64,000 nt of DNA from Cyanobacterium aponinum PCC 10605 (GCF_000317675.1 NC_019776.1:3534001-3598000), one strand, 5' to 3'; positions 46,388 to 55,077 are shown, numbered from the stretch's first letter. Notes: generated from the letters alone by a model not told the origin. Program-made: numbers and translations.

Positions 46388-46419
46388 CCTGAAACCTGAA
46401 ACCTGAAACCTGACACCTA
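46388..46419. repeat. Heptanucleotide array (CCTGAAA)
   Basis: Four tandem units, the last CCTGACA, followed by CTACCCTTAT as at 30239-30248. Confidence 0.8.
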
Positions 46420-46462
46420 CCCTTATAGGTAAACTCAGGTATTAGATAAAAAAATAGACAAC

Positions 46463-46499
46463 AAAAAAGGGGCTAACCAAAATTAACTGATTAACCCCC
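46463..46499 (-). terminator. Rho-independent terminator after ycf35
   Basis: On the minus strand an 8-bp stem (arms 46491-46498 and 46469-46476, one G-U) is followed by six T's (the A-run at 46463-46468). It lies about 40 bp after the ycf35 stop. Confidence 0.75.
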
Positions 46500-46538
46500 A
46501 CTATTGGGAACGCACTTTTTTTTAGCCAGAAAATGACA

Positions 46539-46889
46539 TTATTTAAGAACTAACTTGACGTTAGCGTTTTGTAAACCACGTTGCTTAACTTCGCTTAAAG
46601 TTTTGTTAACCGCATATTTTTGGTTAATAGAGTTGATTAACTCAGTTTGATTATGCTTTTTAGCAACGCCCCAGAGATCAGCGATTAGATCAAAGCTACC
46701 ATCAGCATTACGAGACCAACCGAGATCATATTCTCCATCTAATACTGCCACGATGTCAGCACGAATGCGTTGGCTGTTGTAGCCACGAACATCAGCGTCA
46801 GTTTTGACATTAATACCTAAGTCTTTTAAAGAATTAGTTAAGATTTCAGCATCTGTGATTTTGGTTCTTAAGGTGCTAAAATGAGACAT
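46539..46889 (-). CDS. ycf35: Ycf35 (DUF1257) protein
   Basis: 116 residues: MSHFSTLRTKITDAEILTNSLKDLG, VRGYNSQRIRADIV, DLGWSRNADGSFDLIADLWGV. The pattern matches the conserved plastid/cyanobacterial family. Function is unknown. A strong AGGAGG lies before the start. It is downstream of ycf46 on the same strand, with hairpins between. I infer an operon. Confidence 0.88.
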   Translation of the reverse strand: MSHFSTLRTKITDAEILTNSLKDLGINVKTDADVRGYNSQRIRADIVAVLDGEYDLGWSRNADGSFDLIADLWGVAKKHNQTELINSINQKYAVNKTLSEVKQRGLQNANVKLVLK

Positions 46890-46970
46890 GGGGAATTCCT
46901 CCTAAAAGATTAATAAAAACAACAAACAATTAAAAAGTAAGTAAAAAGCACATAATGTGCTATGAAAACT

Positions 46971-47007
46971 GTTAGCCTAAGCTAACCTTTCTCCGAAGCA
47001 GAGAAAG
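46971..47007 (-). promoter_or_regulatory. Two adjacent hairpins between ycf46 and ycf35
   Basis: GTTAGC-ctaa-GCTAAC (46971-46986) and CTTTCTC-cgaagca-GAGAAAG (46987-47007) are perfect stems back to back, with no spacer. They start about 5 bp past the ycf46 stop. No strong T-run follows, so partial termination or mRNA processing is more likely than a full stop. Confidence 0.55.
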
Positions 47008-47011
47008 CCTG

Positions 47012-48532
47012 TTAAAACTCCATGCGTTGATATTCCGCTATGGAGGACGAAGCAGGTCGGGCGCGTTGTCTTGCCCAGTCTCGTAGTGCAGAGACCTGCT
47101 CAGTCATGGTACGGGATAGGGGCAATGTAGCCTTGATAGCGGCAATGATGTCTAGCTGTGTAAACTCTCGCTCTTGGGCAAAAGCCTCATACATAGCCGC
47201 TACGATCGCTTGTTCTATTTCTGCCCCTGAAAACCCGTCGGAAACTTTTGCTAATTGATCCAGATCAAATCTGTCAATATCATGGCGACGTTTTTTGAGG
47301 TGAATATGGAAAATCGCTTCTCTTTCTTGGGCATTAGGTAAATCGACGAAAAAGATTTCGTCAAAACGACCTTTGCGTAAAAACTCACCGGGCAATTTTT
47401 CTAAACGGTTAGCCGTTGCCATTACGAATACAGGAGATTGTTTTTCCTGCATCCATGTGAGGAATGAACCGAAAATACGACTAGATGTTCCTCCGTCGGA
47501 ATCTCCAGACCCTGCACTACCAGCGAAGGCTTTGTCTAACTCATCGATAAAGAGTATAGCAGGAGAAATTGATTCTGCGGTTTTTAAGGCACTGCGTAAA
47601 TTGGCTTCAGATTTACCAACCATCGAGCCATCATAGACTCTACCCATATCTAAGCGAAGTAAGGGTAAACCCCACAATTTAGAAGTGGTCTTGGCAATGA
47701 GTGACTTTCCACACCCAGGTACGCCTAGAATCAGCATTCCTTTGGGTTGAGGTAGTCCATAATCTCTTGCTTTTTCGGTGAAAGCCTGAGAACGTTGGGT
47801 TAACCAGTGTTTCAGTTCTTCTAAACCACCTACTCCGTTGATAGTTTCATCCTCTTCGATATAGTCTAGGATACCGTTACGACGGATTAGTTGCTTCTTC
47901 TCAGAAAGGACAATCTCAACCTCTTCATCGCTTAATTTTCCTGCCTTGACTAAGGCTTTACGATATACCTTTTCCGCTTCATCGATGGTTAAACCTAATG
48001 CGGCACGACGCAGTCTTTCCTTAATTTCAGGCTGTAACTGCTTTCCTCTGGCTCTTTTGAGGGCTTTTTCCAAAACCTGATCCAATTCACTGGCTTGGGG
48101 CAAGGGAAAATCCAAAACCACGAGGTCTTTTTCCAATTCCAAAGGGGTTTGTTGATAAGGGGACATTAATATAATGATCTTATCTGTACCTTTGAAAGAG
48201 GCGATCGCATCTCTTAACCAACGGGTAACGGGGGGAGACTCCAAGTAAGGATGTAAGTCTTTGAAGATATAGATTCCTGCTTCTTTTTGTCTGACAACCC
48301 ACTCGATCGCCGCTTCAGGGGACACAGTGTTATGTTGTACAGAACTGCCATTAGGATTATCTAACTCTACCAGACCACGAGTAACAGTCCAAGCATAAAT
48401 GCGAGGGGGATTCTTGTCATTGGACTCTGCCACTATATCGGCGATCGCCTTTTCAGCTCTTTCTTCCTCGGATGTCACCAAGTAGATGAGAGGATATTGA
48501 GCTTTAATGAGAGTGTTTAGTTCTTCTTTCAT
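47012..48532 (-). CDS. ycf46: Ycf46 AAA ATPase
   Basis: 506 residues. An N-terminal domain (about 1-200) and a AAA core: Walker A GVPGCGKSLIAKTTSK, Walker B AILFIDELDKAFAG, sensor MATANRLEKLPGEFLRKGRFDEIF. Cyanobacterial Ycf46 has been connected to inorganic-carbon use and stress response; this is from memory. Partner genes are an upstream RHH-type protein and downstream Ycf35, an arrangement I recall for a Synechocystis stress-responsive operon (slr0373/slr0374/slr0376). Confidence 0.93.
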   Translation of the reverse strand: MKEELNTLIKAQYPLIYLVTSEEERAEKAIADIVAESNDKNPPRIYAWTVTRGLVELDNPNGSSVQHNTVSPEAAIEWVVRQKEAGIYIFKDLHPYLESPPVTRWLRDAIASFKGTDKIIILMSPYQQTPLELEKDLVVLDFPLPQASELDQVLEKALKRARGKQLQPEIKERLRRAALGLTIDEAEKVYRKALVKAGKLSDEEVEIVLSEKKQLIRRNGILDYIEEDETINGVGGLEELKHWLTQRSQAFTEKARDYGLPQPKGMLILGVPGCGKSLIAKTTSKLWGLPLLRLDMGRVYDGSMVGKSEANLRSALKTAESISPAILFIDELDKAFAGSAGSGDSDGGTSSRIFGSFLTWMQEKQSPVFVMATANRLEKLPGEFLRKGRFDEIFFVDLPNAQEREAIFHIHLKKRRHDIDRFDLDQLAKVSDGFSGAEIEQAIVAAMYEAFAQEREFTQLDIIAAIKATLPLSRTMTEQVSALRDWARQRARPASSSIAEYQRMEF

Positions 48533-48589
48533 GGGATCAACCTCTTTAGTATAGGCAGTTTACTGTCGTTACCGACTATGAATCACCGT

Positions 48590-48934
48590 TTAGCAGGGAA
48601 TTAACTCCTCTTGCCCTTCTGTACCAGTAGTCACGGAAGATTTTTCGCCAATTAAGGGAAACTCTTCATCAACAATACTAGGTTGGTTTTTCAACGAAAT
48701 CATTTTGCCATCACGCATTACCATTGCGGCATTACACTCAGGGCAAACGTGTACTTGGTGAGTTTTGCCATAACTGGCCTCTACTTCCTCCACGGTTTCC
48801 GGATGTTGAAGATAAAAGCTAATAGCTTTTTCGACTAAAGCTGACATGGAATCAGTTTCGATCGCCGCCTTTACTTTCAATTGACGGTGTAAGGTAGGTG
48901 GAAGATAAAGAGTAACTTTTTGCTTATCTTGCAT
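48590..48934 (-). CDS. Ribbon-helix-helix-like protein with CPEC zinc-type motif
   Basis: 114 residues. The N-terminus QKVTLYLPPTLHRQLKVKAAIETDSMSALVEKAI has the RHH DNA-binding pattern; it is followed by HVCPECNAAMV, half of a possible zinc ribbon, and a C-terminal Cys. It may be an autoregulator of the operon; inference. Only 57 bp separates its stop from the ycf46 start. Confidence 0.65.
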   Translation of the reverse strand: MQDKQKVTLYLPPTLHRQLKVKAAIETDSMSALVEKAISFYLQHPETVEEVEASYGKTHQVHVCPECNAAMVMRDGKMISLKNQPSIVDEEFPLIGEKSSVTTGTEGQEELIPC

Positions 48935-49128
48935 ATTCGCTTTATTTTGATATGCCCAAATTGCGATGTTTTTAATTTAACTGCTTTTTTTTCATCTGTC
49001 AAGATGTCAACCCGTTATAACGGTAATATTGTTACAAAACTTTACATTAATCTGATAAAATCATCTCAGTTTGACGCAATAATACCTTAATTTAGAAAGG
49101 TTTGAGGGCATAGGAATTGAAATTAGTT

Positions 49129-49770
49129 TTAAAGAATATTGAGATATTTATGAGTTTGCAAACTCATCCGCCATTGTGAATGAGAAAGAATATAGTCTAT
49201 GACTAATTTTTGACTAGCAGGATTTTCCCACTGAGGTTGTAAGTATTTGACTGTATATTTAGGTAGTTTTTCCGCCTCTGAAGCCGCCCATTTTAAATCG
49301 TTTTCATTATCAATAACTACCTTTAATTCATCTACGTGAGCATAAATACTTTCATGGGGCTTTTTATATGGTTTAGGAGAAAGAGTTACCCAATCAAATT
49401 CCCCAGTAAAAACATTGCTTCCAGAAGTTTCTAAATGAGTTTGATAACCTCCATATTTCAATATTTTAGTTAAAGGTAGAAGATTGTGTAACAAAGGCTC
49501 TCCTCCGGTGATAATAATATGTTTAGTCTCAACCGTATTGATTTCATTCAATAAATTTTCTACCGTAAACAGAGGGTGTTTTTTCATTGACCAAGTTTCT
49601 TTTTGATCACACCAAGGGCAGTAAACATCACATCCTGCCAGGCGAATAAAAAAAGCATTAACCCCTGCCCAAAAGCCTTCCCCTTGTAAAGAATGAAAAA
49701 TCTCCACCACAGGATACTCTACTTTTAAATAGTCTTTTATATCTTCTTCTTTTTTATTAAATAAAAGCAT
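49129..49770 (-). CDS. queE: 7-carboxy-7-deazaguanine synthase
   Basis: 213 residues, radical SAM enzyme of the 7-deazaguanine (queuosine) pathway. The CX3CX2C cluster-binding motif is CDVYCPWC (Cys47, Cys51, Cys54), preceded by FHSLQGEGFWAGVNAFFIRLAG; IITGGEPLLH, THLETSGSN and VTLSPKPYKKP follow. It makes CDG from carboxy-tetrahydropterin. Product could go to tRNA (queuosine) or, in some bacteria, to DNA. A cupin gene ends 25 bp upstream, so the two are probably co-transcribed. Confidence 0.93.
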   Translation of the reverse strand: MLLFNKKEEDIKDYLKVEYPVVEIFHSLQGEGFWAGVNAFFIRLAGCDVYCPWCDQKETWSMKKHPLFTVENLLNEINTVETKHIIITGGEPLLHNLLPLTKILKYGGYQTHLETSGSNVFTGEFDWVTLSPKPYKKPHESIYAHVDELKVVIDNENDLKWAASEAEKLPKYTVKYLQPQWENPASQKLVIDYILSHSQWRMSLQTHKYLNIL

Positions 49771-49795
49771 TGACCTTACTCCTATATTAAAAATA

Positions 49796-50131
49796 TTAGT
49801 TTATAACGCCGAAATAATTAATGATTAAGTTATCATCACTATTGTTAATGATTTCGTGATTTTCTTTTGGTTCAACTAAGACACAAACACCTTTTTCTAA
49901 AATATATTCTCGCTCATTAATTTTAATAATTCCCGTTCCTTGTTCTACATAAAAAACTTCCCACATATCATCATGATTATGAACATATGCAATTTGTTGA
50001 GGAGCGAAAATAGCCTGTGAAAAATTAGTAATATGGGGTAATTTTCCCTTGCTTAAAATAGTCTTTTTTTTTATAGATTGATTATGAGATACTGACTGAT
50101 TAGGTAAATTTTTTAGAGAAATATATTCCAT
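49796..50131 (-). CDS. Small cupin-domain protein
   Basis: 111 residues. A single Cupin_2-type domain: IAYVHNHDDMWEVFYVEQGTGIIKINEREYILEKGVCVLVEPKENHEIIN, with His/Glu metal ligands (HNHDDMWE, H in NHEI). Function unknown. Its place just before queE with a 25-bp gap suggests shared expression. The ATG at 50131 is taken rather than a TTG at 50140. Confidence 0.7.
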   Translation of the reverse strand: MEYISLKNLPNQSVSHNQSIKKKTILSKGKLPHITNFSQAIFAPQQIAYVHNHDDMWEVFYVEQGTGIIKINEREYILEKGVCVLVEPKENHEIINNSDDNLIINYFGVIN

Positions 50132-50214
50132 ACTGACCAAGGAATTTATATTTTTATAGACATATTATTATAAACTATTTTAAACCTCAGATGTAATGTA
50201 AATACAGAAAACTT

Positions 50215-51249
50215 TTATTTGCTTTTGTCACCGGCAAAACTTGAGAGTGAAACAACTTTAGGATGAAAAGTCACCAAATTATCAACGGCAAAAATTTTTT
50301 CTACTATTGACTTTAAAACATTAACCACGACACTATTGCCAAATTGTTTATAGGCAATATTTTTACTATCACTAATTACAAAATCGTCGGGAAATCCCAT
50401 AATTCTGGCACATTCTCTTGATGCTAATTTCCTGATTTTACCATTGATTAAATAAATTCCTGTTTTCGCACCGGCGCCACCACCATAAGCTGATAGAGTG
50501 ATAGCATGACCAAATTGATGATATATTCTTTCTCCCTGTCCACCTTTATTAATCATCCCGATTCTGATGGGTTTTTGTGGATAATTACCGAAAATATCTC
50601 TATTTATCTCTAAATTATTCTTAATTTTTATATCACTTCTATTAATAATAAAATCTTTAATTTCTGAGTCATCTAAACAAAAATCGATTAAACTGGTTGC
50701 TTTACTATAACTATGAGGAAAGATAAACTTTTTCACGTTTAAATCTTTTCTAAAACCTAGAATATAGATTCTTTCTCGCTTTTGAGGTACACCAAAATTA
50801 GAAGCATTTAACACTTTATAAAAAACATCATAACCAATCTCATTTAAACTATTTTCAACAACTTTTAAAGTTTTTCCCTCATCATGCCTGGCAAAATTTT
50901 TCACATTTTCTAAGATTAATAATGACGGTTGATGATATTGAGCAATTCTCACAATATCAAAAAATAAAGTACCCCTAGTATCATTAAACCCTAATTGTTT
51001 TCCCGAAATACTAAAGGCTTGACAAGGAAAACCAGCACACAAAATATCATGACTAGGAATCTCATTTTCGGGAATTATCGTTATATCTCCTTCGGGTAAA
51101 ATTCCATAATTTTTTAAGTAAATTCCCTGACAATGTTTATCCCATTCAGAAGCGAAAACACATTTAGCACCATAATAACTTAATGCTTGGTGAAAACCAC
51201 CAATTCCTGCAAATAAATCGATAAATTTTACATATTTTAAAACTTTCAT
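50215..51249 (-). CDS. C5-cytosine DNA methyltransferase (first)
   Basis: 344 residues. Motif I FIDLFAGIGGF, motif IV AGFPCQAFSISGKQ (catalytic Cys), motif VI LLILENVKNF, motif VIII NFGVPQKRERIYILGF, and C-terminal motifs IX/X (KLASRECARIMGFPDDF, KQFGNSVVVNVL). Complete, so probably active. The recognition site cannot be told from sequence. No restriction endonuclease gene is adjacent. Start ATG at 51249. Confidence 0.92.
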   Translation of the reverse strand: MKVLKYVKFIDLFAGIGGFHQALSYYGAKCVFASEWDKHCQGIYLKNYGILPEGDITIIPENEIPSHDILCAGFPCQAFSISGKQLGFNDTRGTLFFDIVRIAQYHQPSLLILENVKNFARHDEGKTLKVVENSLNEIGYDVFYKVLNASNFGVPQKRERIYILGFRKDLNVKKFIFPHSYSKATSLIDFCLDDSEIKDFIINRSDIKIKNNLEINRDIFGNYPQKPIRIGMINKGGQGERIYHQFGHAITLSAYGGGAGAKTGIYLINGKIRKLASRECARIMGFPDDFVISDSKNIAYKQFGNSVVVNVLKSIVEKIFAVDNLVTFHPKVVSLSSFAGDKSK

Positions 51250-51283
51250 TCAATTATTTTAAAGAGATTGTATCAACATATTA

Positions 51284-51472
51284 TTAAAGAATAATAGTTT
51301 CAATAAAATTTATTATATCATTGTGAAAATTATCATAACATTTTTCAAATTTTTCTCCTAAATCAATGATTCTTTCTGGTTTTAATTCATAAGTATATAA
51401 ATTTCTTGCTACATGAAGAAAACCTCTAAATTCATTAATTTGTCGGTAAGTATCATTTCTAATCTTTTTCTT
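51284..51472 (-). pseudogene. 3' remnant of a HepT-like (HEPN) toxin gene
   Basis: A frame of 62 codons ending at 51284 overlaps the 3' end of the second methyltransferase in another frame. It encodes TYRQINEFRGFLHVARNLYT, then YELKPERIIDLGEKFEKCY and NFHNDIINFIETIIL. This is the C-terminal half of HepT-like RNase toxins (helix with R-x-x-x-H and RNxY, followed by L-x-P-E-R). The N-terminal half is missing and the frame begins right after a stop, so it is a fragment. No cognate MNT antitoxin gene is seen. Confidence 0.6.
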
Positions 51473-52680
51473 TTAGGAATTATATCATTAGAAACATTCC
51501 AATAATTTGATGCTTTGTCCATATTATATGCCATAAATTCTAGATCGATTTTTTCTAATTTTCTCACTTCTAATTGGTTAATATCTATTTCTAAAACTTT
51601 AATTATTTCGTCACCAATTGCTTTAGCTAACATCGGAATAACAGCATTGCCAATTTCTCGAAAACCATGCCAAATTGTCTCGTGAAACAAAAACCAATCA
51701 GGAAATGTGTGCAGTCTTCCAGCTTCTCTAACTGTAATACATCTTGGCTGATTGTAGTGGATGGGACGAGCGGCTGTGTAAGCCCCTTTATCTCTGGCTG
51801 TTCCAGCCCTTAATGTATTACATAATCCTGTAGGTGAAAGTTTCAAGAAACGACTGGTTTTCTCCACTTCTCCTTGATGGGTATTTTGAAAACGTTGTTT
51901 TGATTTTTCTGTATGATTTGAGCCAACATGATTATAAACGAAATTATCTCGTTGTCGATCGTGGCATAATCTATAAATCCCTTGAGGGGAAGGAGCAAAA
52001 TTACGTCTAAATCCTGAATAATCGAGTTTATTTGCGTCTATACTTTCATTTTTACCGATAAAAGCAGGAATATTGCTTAAATCATTGATAGTATTCTCCA
52101 CATCATTATATTCACCTGTTTCGAGGGGATAGTTAACGGGTTGCATATCATGACGACTACCCATGAGGATAAGGCGTTTTCGCTTCTGGGGTGCACCGAA
52201 AAGACTTGCATCGAGGATTTGAATGGGTTTTGCAATGTGATAACCCAATGATTCAAATTCGTTAATTAATTCTTCTAAAAATTGTTTGTGATTACCAACG
52301 GCGATACCGGGTACATTTTCAAAGATAAAATATTTCGGTTGTAAATCTCGAATCACTCGCACATATTCAAATACCAATGAATTACGAGGATCATCTAATT
52401 GTCTTTTTCCCATGAGAGAAAAACCTTGACAGGGTGGGCCTCCTGCGATTAAATCGACTTCATCAATACCTTTATTCTGGAGAATACCTTTTAAGTAGTC
52501 TGTTTTGAGATGGTTTATATCTTGACAAATAGTATGAGTGTAGGGAAAATTCAAATGATGAATTAAGGCATGGATTGCGTCAAATTCTACAGCTACGATA
52601 ACATCAAATCCAGACGCTTCTAAACCTAATGACATTCCTCCGCATCCCGAAAAAAGATCGATCGCAATTGGTCTTTTCAT
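51409..52680 (-). CDS. C5-cytosine DNA methyltransferase (second), candidate CGATCG-type
   Basis: 423 residues. Motif I IAIDLFSGCGGMSLGLE, motif IV AGGPPCQGFSLMGKRQ (catalytic Cys), LQPKYFIFENVPGIAVGNH, FGAPQKRKRLILMG, and C-terminal REAGRLHTFPDWF, REIGNAVIPMLA. The style DDPRNSLVF resembles cyanobacterial methyltransferases such as M.Ssp6803I, which modifies CGATCG, the core of HIP1. That link is inference. The last residues overlap the HepT remnant and may not be native. No restriction gene. Confidence 0.88.
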   Translation of the reverse strand: MKRPIAIDLFSGCGGMSLGLEASGFDVIVAVEFDAIHALIHHLNFPYTHTICQDINHLKTDYLKGILQNKGIDEVDLIAGGPPCQGFSLMGKRQLDDPRNSLVFEYVRVIRDLQPKYFIFENVPGIAVGNHKQFLEELINEFESLGYHIAKPIQILDASLFGAPQKRKRLILMGSRHDMQPVNYPLETGEYNDVENTINDLSNIPAFIGKNESIDANKLDYSGFRRNFAPSPQGIYRLCHDRQRDNFVYNHVGSNHTEKSKQRFQNTHQGEVEKTSRFLKLSPTGLCNTLRAGTARDKGAYTAARPIHYNQPRCITVREAGRLHTFPDWFLFHETIWHGFREIGNAVIPMLAKAIGDEIIKVLEIDINQLEVRKLEKIDLEFMAYNMDKASNYWNVSNDIIPKRKRLEMILTDKLMNLEVFFM

Positions 52681-52880
52681 TTAATATAAAATATACAGTT
52701 AATATAAAATATACAGTTAGGTTTTTTGTTATAGTTTTAATTATAAATTTATGTACTGGTTCTAAATATATCTAAATATAAAATGAGATGAAAATATTGT
52801 AATTCTTTCTACTAAAATTATTCAACATTTTTCGAGATTTTTAGACAGTGCTAATTTTCATTTTATTAAGGATAGATATT

Positions 52881-52887
52881 TATTTCA
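52881..52887. repeat. Target-site duplication, left copy
   Basis: TATTTCA immediately outside the left end of the IS, repeated exactly at 54389-54395. This shows a relatively recent insertion. Confidence 0.85.
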
Positions 52888-52943
52888 CTGTACTTTAGAC
52901 TAAATAAAAAGGAAATCAGGATACAAGAGACTTTTAAAGAAAA

Positions 52944-52986
52944 TAGAGAGACAATAAAAATAACCACAAATTTGATTCTCTCTCTA
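52944..52986 (+). promoter_or_regulatory. Leader hairpin in front of transposase start, copy 2
   Basis: TAGAGAGA (52944-52951) pairs with TCTCTCTA (52979-52986), the last A being the first base of the ATG. It is preserved relative to copy 1 despite loop changes, so it likely hinders translation from readthrough transcripts. Confidence 0.55.
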
Positions 52987-54292
52987 TGAACAAATATAGC
53001 AGACTTCAACAATTTCGTTTTGACACTCATCAAATGTTGGTCAAAAGTAAGGATGCCGCTTTTCAGTTAATGGATAGTATCATGGCTACTGAAAATGCTC
53101 GTAGTCTGGCAGAATTTTCTTTGTCCCCCTTTTTTCACCGCCAATGGTCTAGTACATATGAAGCAATAGAAGATTGTCGTCCTAATGGCAACAAATTTAT
53201 GAGAAGATATATTCAAGAAATTCCCATTTTAGAATATTTTTTATTTGGCATCGACCATACTCGGTGGGAATTTGAAGATAGTCCCACCATGAAAGACAGA
53301 ACTTATCAATATTCTCATTGCTCTGTCCACTCATCAGTAATAGGACAAGGGTATAGTACCATTGCATGGTTGCCCCAATTAGATCATCAAGGTAGTTGGA
53401 CATTACCTTTAAGACATGAAAGAATTACATCCTTTGAAACTCCTTTAAATAAGGCAACGTGGCAACTCAAACAAGTTTGTCAAAAATTACCATCCAACAT
53501 CCCCAAATTAGTGGTCTTAGATTGCGAGTATGGGAACGCTACTTTCCTTAAACAAACGGCAAATGTTAAGGTGAGCAAACTAATTCGAGTTCGTTCTAAT
53601 CTCTGTTTTTATGGAAATCCTGAGCCTTATAGTGGTAGAGGAAGACCAAAAAACATGGTGACAAATGGAAGTTAAATGAGTCTGATAATTTCCCCTGTGC
53701 GGATGAAGTCTTGGAAATGGAAGATCCATCTTTGGGACAAATACGAGTCAGTAAATGGACACAACTCCATTTTTACAACGCACCATTACAAACACTGACT
53801 TTATTGAAAATTGAACGATTAAACCCAAAAAAAACGGGAAGTAAACATCGCCCACTATGGTTAATCTGGGTAGGAGAGGAGTTTTTATCATTAGAAAAGA
53901 TTTGGAGCCAATACAGTAGAAGGTTTGGTGTAGATCATTGGTATCGTTTTGCCAAACAGAGATTGCATTGGACTTTACCCAATTTTCGCACTCCAATCCA
54001 ATGTCAAAGATGGAGTGATTTAATTGTTAATATTACTTGGCAATTATGGCTTTCAAAGGATTTAGTCCAAGAACACCATTTACCATGGCAAAAACCACAA
54101 GAGAATTTAACCCCTCAAAGGGTAGCTCGGTCAATGATTTCATTATTGATGGAGATTGGAAGTCCGACCCAAACTCCCAAAAGTCGGGGAAAATCCAATG
54201 GTTGGCAAAAAGGGAGAAAAAGAAATAAAGCAAAAGTTTATCCCACCATCAAAAAACGGCAATCCAAAAGTAAAAAAAGGCGAAAAACGTAA
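52986..54292 (+). pseudogene. Transposase split by a -1 frame change (DDE type)
   Basis: Part one (52986-53675, 229 residues) contains the first acidic block IDHTRWEFEDSPTMKD and the second LVVLDCEYGNA. Part two continues in the -1 frame to 54292 and holds LWLIWVGEEFLSLEKIWSQYSRRFG with the final acidic residue. The switch lies at an A-run, 53648-53653, read as cca-aaa-aac; slipping back one base gives KKHGDKW and a continuous protein of about 435 residues. It could be a one-base deletion or a programmed frameshift (A AAA AAC is a classic slippery heptamer in the right phase). Confidence 0.8.
53648..53654 (+). promoter_or_regulatory. Candidate -1 slippery heptamer A AAA AAC
   Basis: It lies in the phase X-XXY-YYZ relative to the upstream frame and exactly at the point where the homologous protein changes frame. 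Confidence 0.45.
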
Positions 54293-54395
54293 CTTTTAAG
54301 AAATAACTAACTCAATTTATTTTCTCTGAGGGCTAATTTTTATTAGCTTACTTATTGCCGTGCAATATTTTCTTAGTCTAAAGTACAGTATTTCA

Positions 54396-54594
54396 AGTAC
54401 GATGCCAAATATACTGCCATAATTATTGTTTCTAATTGTTTGCCTCTAATTTTTTTGTTTATGGTTTTATAGCTTTTAATAAAAGAAGGAAATAAAATTT
54501 TAAAGAAAAGATGGAGACCGTATTGAAACTTATGTATAACTGACGTAATCTTATTTTTTAAAATAACTGTTTAAGTAAAAATATTTTTTATTTT
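54396..54594. other. Short gene-free region after the IS
   Basis: About 200 bp of AT-rich DNA between the IS and the lipoprotein gene. It contains a partial TAACTGACGTAA (54538-54549) reminiscent of the MITE-like ends at 34966. No gene seen. Confidence 0.4.
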
Positions 54595-55077
54595 ATGATT
54601 AAAAATCTTTTGGTAATATCTCTGTTAATTATTTTCTTATTTGGTTGTAATTCTTCCCATAAATTTGGCGGTATAAATGCACAAATAAATAGAGTCATAA
54701 GTGGACAAACCATAGAAATTTTTGTTGATAAAAAAAACGTTTCTTTTAGGTTAATGGGGTTAAGAATACCATCAAATATTAATTATGATAAAAAGTTAGC
54801 TCAACAGCATTTAATTCAATTATTGACCAGTAATTATCATTATCCGCTTAATTCAGTAATTGTCAAAGTTGAAACAAAATTAAATCAAAAAGATAAATAT
54901 GGACGTTTGACAGGGTATGTTTGGTTAAATAATCAATTGATTAATCGCAAAGTTTTAGAGGGAGGATGGGCGATCGCATCTTTAGAATACACTGATGGAA
55001 AGTACGATCGAGATTTATTGCAAGGAGAAGAATACGCTCGAATTATGGGGAATGGAATCTGGAAAATTAATCATTGA
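54595..55077 (+). CDS. Thermonuclease (SNase)-like lipoprotein
   Basis: 160 residues with a lipoprotein signal (MIKNLLVISLLIIFLFGC, lipobox Leu-Phe-Gly-Cys at about 15-18) and a staphylococcal-nuclease-like OB fold: RVISGQTIEIFVD, VSFRLMGLRIPS, KDKYGRLTGYVWL, EGGWAIASLEY, EEYARIMGNGIW. It would be anchored outside the plasma membrane. The GDT metal-binding motif is changed to SGQT, so nuclease activity is doubtful. Confidence 0.75.
   Translation: MIKNLLVISLLIIFLFGCNSSHKFGGINAQINRVISGQTIEIFVDKKNVSFRLMGLRIPSNINYDKKLAQQHLIQLLTSNYHYPLNSVIVKVETKLNQKDKYGRLTGYVWLNNQLINRKVLEGGWAIASLEYTDGKYDRDLLQGEEYARIMGNGIWKINH

Larger units (their letters stand above)
46151..46538. other. Intergenic repeat region upstream of pgi
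   Basis: 388 bp holding the pgi promoter side, a diverged TGAGTTCGATATAAAATT module (46270-46287) also seen at 5120-5137, a heptamer array (46388-46419), and the ycf35 terminator. Confidence 0.55.
52888..54388. mobile_element. Insertion sequence (copy 2), full-length with 7-bp target duplication
   Basis: 1501 bp with perfect 16-bp inverted ends CTGTACTTTAGACTAA (52888-52903 and 54373-54388 as complement), differing at one position from copy 1. TATTTCA is duplicated on both sides (52881-52887, 54389-54395). It encodes a DDE transposase in two overlapping-frame parts. I do not assign a named family with certainty; IS701/ISH3-like relatives share the DDE layout. Confidence 0.9.

Noticed and set aside
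50215-52680. Restriction-modification system
   Set aside because: No endonuclease gene lies between or beside the two methyltransferases; the overlapping fragment is HepT-like.
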